This document shows, in pieces, positions 1 through 8,126 of a DNA stretch of 33,285 nt. The DNA is taken from NCBI GenBank assembly GCA_946482335.1, contig CAMLRG010000040.1, positions 1-33,285 on the forward strand, read 5' to 3'. This DNA is from an uncultured Duganella sp. (GTDB taxonomy: Bacteria > Pseudomonadota > Gammaproteobacteria > Burkholderiales > Burkholderiaceae). The position numbers and the translations under genes are program-made. The notes under the pieces were generated by a model. It did no database searches, had not been told where the DNA came from, and saw only the letters and a program-made list of their open reading frames with translations. Numbering within the stretch: the first letter of the stretch is position 1; the number at the start of each line of letters is the position of its first letter.

Positions 1-48
1 ACCCCTTGGTTCGTAGCCAAGTACTCTATCCAGCTGAGCTACAGCCGC
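1..48 (-). tRNA. tRNA-Arg(ACG), second tandem copy, 3' part outside window
   Basis: Read on the minus strand, this stretch gives the 5' acceptor strand, D arm and anticodon arm of a tRNA. The anticodon loop is CTACGAA between CTTGG and CCAAG, so the anticodon is ACG (Arg). All 48 bases are identical to positions 173-220 of the complete copy upstream. The T arm and 3' acceptor strand lie beyond the left edge. It is probably cotranscribed with the first copy, since the 95-bp spacer (49-143) shows no strong terminator. Confidence 0.93.
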
Positions 49-143
49 AAAAACTTCATTATAACAGTCAGTTATGCATACTACCAACTTCCTGCTTTCC
101 CCTTCGCCCGACAGCGGCGGGGCCCTACAAATACTGCAAATTC

Positions 144-220
144 TGGCGCGGCTGGCAGGAATCGAACCCACGACCCCTTGGTTCGTAGCCAAGTACTCTA
201 TCCAGCTGAGCTACAGCCGC
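144..220 (-). tRNA. tRNA-Arg(ACG), complete copy with encoded CCA
   Basis: This is a 77-nt tRNA on the minus strand. The 7-bp acceptor stem pairs GCGGCTG (5') with CAGCCGC (3'), followed by discriminator G and an encoded CCA at 144-146. The anticodon loop CTACGAA is closed by CTTGG/CCAAG, giving anticodon ACG, which is normally deaminated to ICG and reads CGU, CGC and CGA. The T loop TTCGAAT is canonical. A consensus promoter lies just upstream (233-261) and a second one further up (343-371). Confidence 0.97.
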
Positions 221-232
221 TTAAGAAGCAGG

Positions 233-261
233 ATTATAGCGCATGAATTTCGTTTTGGAAA
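233..261 (-). promoter_or_regulatory. Sigma70 promoter of the tRNA-Arg pair
   Basis: On the minus strand, -35 TTTCCA (256-261) and a perfect -10 TATAAT (233-238) are separated by exactly 17 bp. The predicted transcription start near 226 lies about 6 nt before the mature tRNA 5' end at 220, a normal arrangement for tRNA genes. Confidence 0.75.
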
Positions 262-342
262 GCTTACAAGCTGCTTAACTTTCCGAGGCGAAACCAGCAT
301 TTCCGGCTCTTTCCTGCCCGGTCTCCCGTGCAAGGAGGCAGA

Positions 343-371
343 ATTATAAGGGGATGAAAGTGTCTTGTCCA
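343..371 (-). promoter_or_regulatory. Second, upstream sigma70 promoter facing the tRNA-Arg genes
   Basis: On the minus strand, -35 TGGACA (366-371, 5 of 6 consensus) and -10 TATAAT (343-348) are separated by 17 bp. The start would be near 336, about 115 nt ahead of the mature tRNA. A 9-bp inverted repeat (356-364 with 381-389) spans the spacer and surrounds the -35 element, so it could be an operator, or a weak terminator for the opposite strand. I see no convincing ORF between this promoter and the tRNA. Confidence 0.55.
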
Positions 372-429
372 GCCTGCCACGACACTTTCTTTTAATTGCC
401 GTAAAGACACTATTACTTCATTCATGAAA

Positions 430-556
430 CGTATGTCTCTCATCATGAATGGAAATTGGATCTTTATGCCGCGATGCAGCATCATTCAACTGTCTCCTCT
501 ATTCTCCTCCAAGAAAATAGAACTCGGGCCCGCAAATTTGGCGGGCCTTTTTTTTT
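430..556 (+). ncRNA. Candidate small RNA ending in a strong terminator (5' end uncertain)
   Basis: The plus-strand terminator at 525-556 has no gene in front of it, which implies a short transcript ends there. Just before the hairpin lies a pyrimidine-rich stretch (about 491-510) with two CTCCTC/TCTCCTCC-type motifs complementary to Shine-Dalgarno sequences, as seen in known trans-acting sRNAs. I could not place a clear promoter, and the 5' boundary is a guess. No long open frame fits inside the region. The alternative is that the terminator only insulates the next gene from leftward or upstream read-through. Confidence 0.3.
525..556 (+). terminator. Rho-independent terminator
   Basis: GGCCCGC (527-533) pairs perfectly with GCGGGCC (541-547) around a 7-nt loop, followed by nine T residues (548-556). 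It is a textbook intrinsic terminator on the plus strand. It lies 52 bp before the start codon of the next gene, so that gene must use a promoter within about 557-608. Confidence 0.9.
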
Positions 557-608
557 GCGCACCTTGGTGTAGCATTGCCTACATTGACATCCAGGCATCG
601 GTAGCGAC

Positions 609-1418
609 ATGGCGCAAATGGCAGGTGAAAGCACGGCAACCCACGACTGGTCGCGCTGCGACCTGGGGCCGCCCGAGGATTGGCCGCATGCCTTGCGCCT
701 GGGCGTGGACATCATGCTCAACACCCCGTTGCCGATGTTGCTCATGTGGAGCCGGCGCCAGGTCATGCTCTTCAACCAGGCGTATGCCTGCAACGTGGCC
801 AGCGCCAGCGCCAACCCGCCGGGGGGCACGGTGCCGGCGATCCCCCCATCCGCCTGGAGCTGGAATCCGCAAGCGATCGAACAGGCCTGGGCCGGCCAAA
901 GCCTGGTGTTCCCGCGCCAGTCCCTGAAACTGTGGCGCGACGGCCATTTGGCCGAATCGGCCTTCGACCTGCATTACACCCCGCTGCGCGGCGCCGACGG
1001 CGCCGTGGCCGGCATCCTGTGCACCCTGGCGCCAGCCAGTGCCGCCGCCCTGCCCGCAGCGGCCGATGCCGGCCACTGGCGCATCCTGGTGGTGGAAGAT
1101 AACCAGGATGCGCAATACCTGGTATGCGAAATGCTGCGCGCTTTCGGCCACCAGGTCAGCGCGGTGGCCAACGGCGAAGCCGCACTGGAATTGCTGGCCG
1201 GCGCAGACTTCGACGTCCTGTTCAGCGACGTCAGCCTGCCGGGCATGAGCGGGGTCGAACTGGGACGCCTCGCCCTGCAACGCCAGCCCCGGTTGCGCAT
1301 CGTGTTCGCTTCCGGCTACAGCCAGTCCCTGACCAGCCAGCTGGATTTCCCCGCCGTGTCGATGCAGAAACCCTACGACATCGAGCAATTGCAAAAAGTA
1401 TTGCAAGACCTGCACTAG
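609..1418 (+). CDS. PAS-like sensor fused to a receiver domain (no kinase)
   Basis: This 269-residue soluble protein has two domains. Residues 13-140 match the PAS-like input module found at the N terminus of many hybrid kinases, recognisable by the DWSR...LGPPEDWP opening and the MLLMWS...FNQAY core. Residues 157-269 form a CheY-like receiver: acidic pair E163/D164, phosphoacceptor D207 in FSDVSLPG, Ser235, and conserved Lys254 in QKPYD. There is no histidine kinase or output domain between or after them. The hybrid kinase gene begins 47 bp downstream on the same strand, so the two probably act together, this one as a phosphate acceptor or sink. The start at ATG 609 has only a weak ribosome site. 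The N-terminal domain looks like a sensor detached from its kinase. Confidence 0.85.
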   Translation: MAQMAGESTATHDWSRCDLGPPEDWPHALRLGVDIMLNTPLPMLLMWSRRQVMLFNQAYACNVASASANPPGGTVPAIPPSAWSWNPQAIEQAWAGQSLVFPRQSLKLWRDGHLAESAFDLHYTPLRGADGAVAGILCTLAPASAAALPAAADAGHWRILVVEDNQDAQYLVCEMLRAFGHQVSAVANGEAALELLAGADFDVLFSDVSLPGMSGVELGRLALQRQPRLRIVFASGYSQSLTSQLDFPAVSMQKPYDIEQLQKVLQDLH

Positions 1419-1465
1419 GCAATAGTGCGGCAGCAAGAACGTTGGTAACGCTACAATCGACCGTT

Positions 1466-4207
1466 ATGAGTCCCGATCCCCGCACGCACAACGTACTGGA
1501 TAGCATGGGTGACGGCTTCGCCGTCATCGCGAGGGATTGGACTGTCCAATATCTGAACCCCAAGGCCGCCGACATGCTGTTGCCGCCGGGCGCCGGCAGC
1601 GATGCGCGCGGCCAGTCGCTGTGGTCGGCCTTCCCCGCGCTGGCCGGCGGGGCCCTGGAAGCGCCGCTGCGCCGCACCCTCGAGCAAGGCTTGCCGGCCG
1701 CCTGCGAAGTGTTTTACCAGCCCAGCCAGCGCTGGCTGGAAGTGCGCGCCTGGCCTTCCCCGCTGGGCATGACCTGCCTGCTGATCGACATCCACCAGCG
1801 CAAGCTGCACGAACGCGGCCTGCGCGAAAGCACCAACCGGCTGCAAGTGGCGCTGGCGACCGGCCGGCTCGGCGACTGGGAATGGAATGCCGCCAGCAAC
1901 CAGGTGCGCCTGGGCCGTCGCGCCGCCGAAATCTTCGAGCTGCCGGCCGAAATCCCGATCACCTGGCCCGTGCTGCGCGACCGCATCGCGCCGGACGAGT
2001 TTGCCGCCGTCGAGCGCGCCTTCGCCGATGCCTGCCTGGCGCGGCGCGATTTCACCATCGAGACGCGGATCCTGCGCAAGGATGGCAAAGACTGCTGGCT
2101 GTCGGTGATCGGGCATGGCGACTTCGGCGACGATGGGCAATTGCGCGGCGTGATCGGCATGGTGCAGGACATCACGGCGCGCAAGAAAGCCGAGGATGCC
2201 TTGCGCAACAGCGAGGAAGAACTGCGCGCCCTGGCCAACAGCATCCCGCAACTGGCCTGGATCGCCAACAGCGATGGCAGCATGATGTGGTACAACGAGC
2301 GCTGGCAACAATACACCGGCATGGCGCCCGAGCAGATGCTGGGCGACGGCTGGCAGCAAGTGTATGCGCCGGACGCCATTCCCGCCATCCTGGCGCACTG
2401 GCGCGCATCGGTGGACAGCGGGCGCCCTTTCGAAATGGAGTTTCCGATCCGTGCCGCCGATGGCCAGTACCGCTGGTTCCTGACGCGCGCCAACCCGATG
2501 CGCGATGCCGGCGGGCGCATCTTGCGCTGGTTTGGCACCAGCACCGACGTCGACCAGGTGAAACGGGTGCAGGAGCGCTTGCGCGACGAAACCAATATCC
2601 TGGAGCTGCTGAACAGCACCGGCACCGCCCTGGTGCAGAACCGCGACCTGCATTCGCTGCTGCAGGAAGTGACCGATGCCGCCACCAGCATTTCCGGGGC
2701 GCGCTTTGGCGCCTTCTTCTACCACGGCGCCATGGGCGACGGCCAGCGCCAGCCGATGCACACCCTGTCCGGCGCCCCGCCCGCCGATTTCCAGGGCTTG
2801 CCGCATCCGCAAGTGCGCAGCGGCCTGGCCGTGCCCGTGCTGGCGCGCGCCGGCGAAGTGGTGGGGACCTTGTTCTTCGGCCACCCCGAGCCGCATATGT
2901 TCAATGAGCGCACCGAGCGCATCGTCGGCGGCGTCGCGGCCCAGGCCGGCATCGCGATCGACAATGCGCGCATGGTGGAGGCGGCCCAGCGCGCCGCCGA
3001 GGAACGCGAAATGCTGCTCGACCGCGAGCGCAATGCGCGCGCCGAGGCCGAGCGCAGCAGCCAGATGAAGGATGAATTCCTGGCCACGCTGTCGCACGAA
3101 TTGCGCACCCCACTGACGGCCATCCTTGGCTGGTCGCAAGTGCTGCGGCGCGGCAACCGCACGCCCGAAGAACAGGTGCGCGGGCTGGAAACCATCGAGC
3201 GCAATGCGCGCGCCCAGGCCCAGCTGATCGAAGACTTGCTGGACATGGGCCGCATCACCTCGGGCAAGGTGTTGCTCGACATGAAGCTGCTGATGCCCTC
3301 GGTGGTGGTCGATGCCGCGCTCGATGCCGTACGGCCGGCCGCCGACGCCAAGGGCATCCGCCTGGAGCGCGATTTCGCCCCCACCGGCCACGTGGCGGGC
3401 GACGCCAACCGCTTGCAGCAAGTGGTGTGGAACCTGCTCACCAATGCCCTCAAGTTCACCCCGCGCGGCGGGACCGTGCGGGCCGCGATCTGGGCCCATG
3501 CCGGCCAGGTCGACATCAACATCACCGACAATGGCCTCGGCATCCGCCCCGAATTCCTGCCCTATGTGTTCGAACGGTTCCGCCAGGCCGATGCCTCCAC
3601 CACGCGCCGGCACGGCGGCCTCGGCCTGGGCCTGTCCATCGTCAAGCACCTGGTCGAGCAGCATGGCGGCACGGTGTCGGCCGCCAGCGACGGCGAAGGC
3701 ATGGGCTCCAGCTTCACGGTCCGGCTGCCGCTGGCCAGCGGCGAAATCCGCGCGCAGCGCATGCACAGCCCGCCGCGCAGCCATAGCGTGCCGCTGCCCG
3801 ACCTCGGCTTGCGCGACCTGGGCGGCCTGAAAGTGTTGCTGGTGGACGACGAAGCCGATGCGCGCGACCTGATTGGCCGCATCTTGCGCGACTGCCAGTG
3901 CGAGGTGCACGCGGCGGCCAATGCCGCCGAAGCGATGGCGCTGGCGCGCGCCGGCCGTTATGATTTGCTGGTCAGCGATATCGGCATGCCCGATGTTGAC
4001 GGTTTTGAATTGTTGTCGCGTATCCGCGCGCTCGGTCCGGCGCGCGGCGGTAGCGTGCCGGCCATCGCCCTCACCGCCTTTGCCCGCTCGGAAGACCGCC
4101 TGCATGCGCTCGAGTCCGGATTCCTCGACCATGTGCCAAAACCAATAGAACCTTCTGAATTGGTAGCCACAATTGCGCGCGTGTGCAGCGCCAGCCAGAG
4201 TGGCTGA
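1466..4207 (+). CDS. Hybrid histidine kinase, PAS-PAS-PAS-GAF-HisKA-HATPase-REC
   Basis: This is a 913-residue cytosolic hybrid sensor kinase with no membrane segment. In order it has three PAS domains (about 8-118, 125-240, 245-370; the second and third end in DITARKKAE-like and TDVDQVKR connectors), a GAF domain (about 385-510), a coiled linker, a HisKA domain with His544 in SHELRTPL, an HATPase domain with N box NLLTNALKFTP and G boxes DNGLGI and GGLGLGLS, and a receiver with D794/D795 and phosphoacceptor D838 in SDIGMPDVDG. The GAF domain is shorter than usual because its middle is missing. The chosen ATG at 1466 has no clear ribosome site; a TACAAT hexamer ends 8 bp before it, so the mRNA may be nearly leaderless, though no matching -35 is visible. 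The open frame extends upstream to 1124 but overlaps the previous gene there, so the longer form is unlikely. It probably autophosphorylates and passes phosphate to its own receiver or to the adjacent PAS-REC protein. Confidence 0.9.
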   Translation: MSPDPRTHNVLDSMGDGFAVIARDWTVQYLNPKAADMLLPPGAGSDARGQSLWSAFPALAGGALEAPLRRTLEQGLPAACEVFYQPSQRWLEVRAWPSPLGMTCLLIDIHQRKLHERGLRESTNRLQVALATGRLGDWEWNAASNQVRLGRRAAEIFELPAEIPITWPVLRDRIAPDEFAAVERAFADACLARRDFTIETRILRKDGKDCWLSVIGHGDFGDDGQLRGVIGMVQDITARKKAEDALRNSEEELRALANSIPQLAWIANSDGSMMWYNERWQQYTGMAPEQMLGDGWQQVYAPDAIPAILAHWRASVDSGRPFEMEFPIRAADGQYRWFLTRANPMRDAGGRILRWFGTSTDVDQVKRVQERLRDETNILELLNSTGTALVQNRDLHSLLQEVTDAATSISGARFGAFFYHGAMGDGQRQPMHTLSGAPPADFQGLPHPQVRSGLAVPVLARAGEVVGTLFFGHPEPHMFNERTERIVGGVAAQAGIAIDNARMVEAAQRAAEEREMLLDRERNARAEAERSSQMKDEFLATLSHELRTPLTAILGWSQVLRRGNRTPEEQVRGLETIERNARAQAQLIEDLLDMGRITSGKVLLDMKLLMPSVVVDAALDAVRPAADAKGIRLERDFAPTGHVAGDANRLQQVVWNLLTNALKFTPRGGTVRAAIWAHAGQVDINITDNGLGIRPEFLPYVFERFRQADASTTRRHGGLGLGLSIVKHLVEQHGGTVSAASDGEGMGSSFTVRLPLASGEIRAQRMHSPPRSHSVPLPDLGLRDLGGLKVLLVDDEADARDLIGRILRDCQCEVHAAANAAEAMALARAGRYDLLVSDIGMPDVDGFELLSRIRALGPARGGSVPAIALTAFARSEDRLHALESGFLDHVPKPIEPSELVATIARVCSASQSG

Positions 4208-4334
4208 GGACTACCCGCACACGGGGAAATGTCCTACAAGCAACTGGCGGAAACTTTGCTAGACTGGTTAATGACACGTGCGCCACGGCAAACTGCCGCA
4301 AGCTACACTAGGAAGTCCAGTTCCCGAGACCGCC

Positions 4335-5306
4335 ATGCCAAGCCCCGATGAGATCCTGAATGCCAAGATCCTGGTAGTTGACGATTGTGCAGACAACATC
4401 GACCTGATGTTGGAGATCCTGCGCGATGCCGGATATACCAATGTGACGGCCACCATGTTGCCGGAGCAGGTTTGCCCCCTGCATCGCCAGCACCGCTACG
4501 ACCTCATCCTGCTGGACTTGCAGATGCCGGAATTGAATGGTTTCCAGGTGATGAAGGGCTTGAAGGAAATCGAACAGGAAGGCTACCTGCCGGTGCTGGC
4601 CCTGACCGCCCAGCCCAGCTTCAAGATCGCCGCGCTGGAAGCGGGCGCGCGCGACTTCATCAGCAAGCCGTTCGACTTGCTGGAAGTGCACAAGCGCATC
4701 CACAACATGCTTGAAGTGCGCTTGCTCTACAAGGAGTTGGCGTCCTATAGCAAGCAGCAGCAGGAATTGGCGCTGCACGACCCGCTGACCGGCCTGCCCA
4801 ACCGCCGCCTGCTGGAAGACCGCATCGCCACCGCCTTGCAGCACGCCGCGCGCCAGCAGCGCCGCGCCGCGGTGATGTACCTCGACCTGGATGGTTTCAA
4901 GGCCGTCAACGATACCCATGGCCATGCCTATGGCGACGAAATCCTCAAGCAAGTGGCGCAGCGCCTGGTCAACTCCTCGCGCAAGGAAGATACCGTGGCG
5001 CGCATCGGCGGCGATGAATTCGTGATCGTGCTGGGCGATGTCGGCACCCTGGCCGATGCCCAGGAACCGGCCACCAAGCTGATCGAAGTAGTGGCCCAGC
5101 CCTACCAGGTCAACGGCTTGACGCTGCAACTGTCGACCAGCCTGGGCATCGCGTTGTATCCGGACGATGCCACCTCGGTCGACAACCTCATGCATGTGGC
5201 CGATGCCGCGCTCTACGAAGCCAAGCGCACCGGCAAGAACCGTTTTTGCGCAGCCTGCCAGATGCCGGCCGCCACCGTCCCGCAAGTGCAGGTCACGGTT
5301 GCCTGA
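4335..5306 (+). CDS. Response-regulator diguanylate cyclase (REC-GGDEF)
   Basis: This 323-residue protein makes c-di-GMP from GTP when its receiver is phosphorylated. REC spans residues 10-128: D16/D17 acidic pair, phosphoacceptor D61 in LLDLQMPELNG, Thr91, and Lys111 in SKPFD. A short coiled linker leads to a GGDEF domain (about 148-315) with an intact GGDEF active site (225-229). The inhibitory RxxD site RKED (216-219) lies exactly five residues upstream, so product inhibition is expected. This is the WspR/PleD-like arrangement with one receiver. The likely phosphodonor is the hybrid kinase upstream or one of the other kinases in this block. ATG 4335 was chosen because the protein then begins right before the receiver; an in-frame GTG at 4278 would add 19 residues of no recognisable domain. 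Confidence 0.9.
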   Translation: MPSPDEILNAKILVVDDCADNIDLMLEILRDAGYTNVTATMLPEQVCPLHRQHRYDLILLDLQMPELNGFQVMKGLKEIEQEGYLPVLALTAQPSFKIAALEAGARDFISKPFDLLEVHKRIHNMLEVRLLYKELASYSKQQQELALHDPLTGLPNRRLLEDRIATALQHAARQQRRAAVMYLDLDGFKAVNDTHGHAYGDEILKQVAQRLVNSSRKEDTVARIGGDEFVIVLGDVGTLADAQEPATKLIEVVAQPYQVNGLTLQLSTSLGIALYPDDATSVDNLMHVADAALYEAKRTGKNRFCAACQMPAATVPQVQVTVA

Positions 5307-5328
5307 TGGCGGCAGGCCGACTGGGCGC

Positions 5329-5820
<492 letters not shown>

Positions 5821-5845
5821 TCATGCGCGATTGGCATGTGTTCTT

Positions 5846-5874
5846 TTGACACGGTAAAACGGCAACGCTATGAT
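5846..5874 (+). promoter_or_regulatory. Sigma70 promoter whose -10 covers the first possible ATG of the hybrid kinase
   Basis: A perfect -35 TTGACA (5846-5851) and -10 TATGAT (5869-5874) are separated by exactly 17 bp. The predicted start point is about 5881, inside the open frame. The ATG at 5870 is therefore part of the -10 element and would not be transcribed from this promoter; the in-frame GTG at 5882 would sit at or next to the mRNA 5' end. Confidence 0.6.
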
Positions 5875-5881
5875 CAGACTG

Positions 5882-7501
5882 GTGGACAAGCCCAAGATCC
5901 TCGTCGTCAATGACGATGCCAACAGCCTTTTTGCGCTGACCAACCTGCTTGAGCAGTGGGCGGCGCAAGAGAACTATGAAGTGGTCGCCGCGCGCTCCGG
6001 CGAGGAAGCGTTGCGCGCGGTGCTCACGCACGACTTCGCCGTCATCCTGCTCGACGTCAACATGCCCGGCATGGATGGCTTCGAGACGGCCGAAGCGATC
6101 CACCAGCGGCCGCGCTCCACCGACATCCCGATCATCTTCATCACCGCCTTCGTGGCCGATGAACTGGACCGTCTCAAGGCTTACCAGCGGGGCGCGGTGG
6201 ATTTCCTGTTTACGCCGGTGATCCCGCAAATGCTGTACGCCAAGATCAGCGTGTTCGTCTCGCTGGCCACCAAGAATGAGGAATTGCGGCGCCAGGCGCG
6301 CCAGCTGAGCCAGCGCACCACCGACCTCATCGCCAGCAACCAGCGCTTGCTGCGCGAAATCGAAGAGCGCAAGTTGGCCGAACGGGCCAGCCATGCCAAG
6401 GATGAATTCCTGGCCATGCTCGGCCACGAATTGCGCAATCCCTTGTCGGCCATTAGCAGCGCCGCTTCGCTGATCGGCCTGCCCGGCGTGAATGCAGACA
6501 GTGTCAACCATGCCAAGAAAATCATCCAGCGTCAGAGCCGCCACCTGGGGCGCATCGTGGACGACTTGCTGGATTTGAGCCGCGCCATGTCGGGCAAGAT
6601 CCTGCTCAACCGCAGGCCCCTGGACTTGGCCGCCCTGCTGAAGACCACGCTCGATACCTTCCGCGCCACCGGCCGCCTCGACGATTACCACGTGGTGGCG
6701 GAAGTGGTCCCCTGCTGGGTCGACGGCGATGCCACGCGGCTGGAACAGGTGATCAGCAATTTGCTCGACAACGCGCTCAAATATACGCCGCAGGGCGGAC
6801 GCATTGAACTGCTGAGCGAAGTCGAAGACGGCGAAGTGACCATCAGCGTGATTGACACCGGCGTCGGCATTTCATCGGAATTGCTGCCGCAAGTGTTTGA
6901 CGTGTTCGTGCAAGGCTCCAGCACCCTGGACCGCGCACAGGGCGGCTTGGGCATTGGTCTGTCCCTGGTGCGGCGCCTGGTGGAGCTCCACGATGGTAAT
7001 GTTTATGCCGAAAGCGACGGCCCGGGCGAAGGCAGCACCTTCACCGTCCACCTGCCCTGCATCGAACATGTGGTTGAAACCAAGGCGCCTCCCATGGATA
7101 CACACGCACAGCCCAAGCCAGCGGTCCTGCTGGTCGAAGACAATGACGATGGCCGCGAAATGATGGCCATGATGCTGGGGTGCTACGGCTTCCCGGTCCA
7201 ACACGCGGCCGACGGCTTCGAGGGCCTGGCCAAGGCGGCGGCCGACAAGCCCGACATTGCCCTGGTCGACATCGGCCTGCCCGGCATTGACGGCTATGAA
7301 GTGGCACGCCGCATGCGCGCCAACCCCGAGACCCATCACATCAAACTGATCGCCCTGACCGGCTACGGCCTGGCGGACGACCAGCGCCGCGTACTCGATG
7401 CCGGCTTCGACATGCACCTGGTTAAGCCGGTCGATGTCGAGCAATTGCTGCGCGCAATCGACGATTGCCTCGCGCGCACCCCGGCCGAGCTGCGCAGCTG
7501 A
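5882..7501 (+). CDS. Hybrid histidine kinase, REC-HisKA-HATPase-REC
   Basis: This is a 539-residue cytosolic hybrid kinase. The N-terminal receiver has D11/D12 and phosphoacceptor D58 in LLDVNMPGMDG, but the usual conserved Lys is Thr111 (FLFTPV). A coiled segment leads to HisKA with His182 in GHELRNPLS, then HATPase with N box NLLDNALKYTP and G boxes DTGVGI and GGLGIGLS. The C-terminal receiver is canonical: E419/D420 region, phosphoacceptor D463 in LVDIGLPGIDG, and Lys515 in LVKPVD. The start GTG 5882 was preferred to ATG 5870 because that ATG lies within a consensus -10 element. Neither has a Shine-Dalgarno, so translation is probably leaderless. If another promoter is used, the protein gains four residues (MIRL). 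The N-terminal receiver probably gates the kinase; no transmembrane sensor is present. Confidence 0.9.
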   Translation: MDKPKILVVNDDANSLFALTNLLEQWAAQENYEVVAARSGEEALRAVLTHDFAVILLDVNMPGMDGFETAEAIHQRPRSTDIPIIFITAFVADELDRLKAYQRGAVDFLFTPVIPQMLYAKISVFVSLATKNEELRRQARQLSQRTTDLIASNQRLLREIEERKLAERASHAKDEFLAMLGHELRNPLSAISSAASLIGLPGVNADSVNHAKKIIQRQSRHLGRIVDDLLDLSRAMSGKILLNRRPLDLAALLKTTLDTFRATGRLDDYHVVAEVVPCWVDGDATRLEQVISNLLDNALKYTPQGGRIELLSEVEDGEVTISVIDTGVGISSELLPQVFDVFVQGSSTLDRAQGGLGIGLSLVRRLVELHDGNVYAESDGPGEGSTFTVHLPCIEHVVETKAPPMDTHAQPKPAVLLVEDNDDGREMMAMMLGCYGFPVQHAADGFEGLAKAAADKPDIALVDIGLPGIDGYEVARRMRANPETHHIKLIALTGYGLADDQRRVLDAGFDMHLVKPVDVEQLLRAIDDCLARTPAELRS

Positions 7502-7513
7502 GCCGTCGCGCGC

Positions 7514-8008
7514 TCAGGAGCGCAGCCGTGCGCCGCGGCCGGCGCGCGCCTGCGGCAAGCGCGGCGGCACGAACTCGATTTCCTCCTTGCGCGCTTCGAT
7601 CTCGCGCGCCATCGTCTGCAGGTCGAGGCCGGCCCGCTTCGCCTGCGGGAAGATTTCGCCCTCTTCCTCCTTGACGTGGTGGTCGATGTATTCGCCCAAC
7701 ACTTTGACGGTGGCGTCGAACAGCTCGTCATGCGCATCCATCGCGCCAATTTGTGCGATCAAGTCCTTGGCGGTGGCGTGCTCGACCGTTGCTTCGTCGA
7801 CCAGGTCCTCGGCATCCGCCGCGGCCTCGCGCACCGCCGGGTAAAAGAGTTCTTCTTCCGCGGTGGCGTGCTTGGTCAACTCCAGGCAAATCTTGTCGGC
7901 CAGGCGCTTCTTGGTGGCAAAGGCGCGGTCGCCCAGGGCCTCGAATTGCTGGAACATGGCTTTCACATTGGCATGGTCCTGCTTGAGCAATGCAATGGCG
8001 TCTTTCAT
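7514..8008 (-). CDS. Hemerythrin HHE-domain protein
   Basis: This 164-residue protein belongs to the hemerythrin/HHE cation-binding family, four-helix bundles that hold a di-iron centre and bind O2 or sense iron and redox state. Likely ligands visible are H12 (KQDH), H47 with E51/E52/E53 (KHATAEEE), H77 (VEHATA), and H110/H111 with E114-E116 (DHHVKEEE). The Arg-rich C-terminal tail (150-164) is probably disordered. The ribosome site GAGGAGA sits 7 nt before the ATG. It is convergent with the hybrid kinase (12 bp apart) and divergent from the NarX-like kinase gene, which suggests, but does not prove, a link to redox signalling. Whether it binds O2 or NO or only stores iron cannot be told from sequence. 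Confidence 0.88.
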   Translation of the reverse strand: MKDAIALLKQDHANVKAMFQQFEALGDRAFATKKRLADKICLELTKHATAEEELFYPAVREAAADAEDLVDEATVEHATAKDLIAQIGAMDAHDELFDATVKVLGEYIDHHVKEEEGEIFPQAKRAGLDLQTMAREIEARKEEIEFVPPRLPQARAGRGARLRS

Positions 8009-8126
8009 GTTTTCATCTCCTCGGTAACGAAGCCCCAGCTTGGCAGCCGCACTGCTGGCTGTATGTGCGCCATCTCACGACCATCCTCATGTATGATCAA
8101 GGCAATAAACATGGATCACCAAACAT

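Noticed and set aside
356..395. 9-bp hairpin followed by TTTT as a plus-strand terminator
   Set aside because: The loop is 16 nt and the T run is short; it overlaps a better minus-strand promoter, so it was noted only as a possible operator.
264..485. 73-codon minus-strand frame covering the upstream promoter
   Set aside because: It contains the promoter elements for the tRNA genes and has no family resemblance.
424..927. 167-codon plus-strand frame across the terminator into the PAS-REC gene
   Set aside because: It reads through an intrinsic terminator and then in the wrong frame of a well-supported gene; no domain seen.
1412..1428. Inverted repeat GCACTA/TAGTGC at the end of the PAS-REC gene as a terminator
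   Set aside because: The stem is only 6 bp and no T run follows, so termination is unlikely; the next gene is probably cotranscribed or uses its own promoter.
1451..4132. 893-codon open frame on the minus strand opposite the hybrid kinase
   Set aside because: It is an antisense shadow from high GC and codon bias. Its translation is low-complexity (Gln, His, Ala, Gly) with no family match, while the plus strand encodes a clear multidomain kinase.
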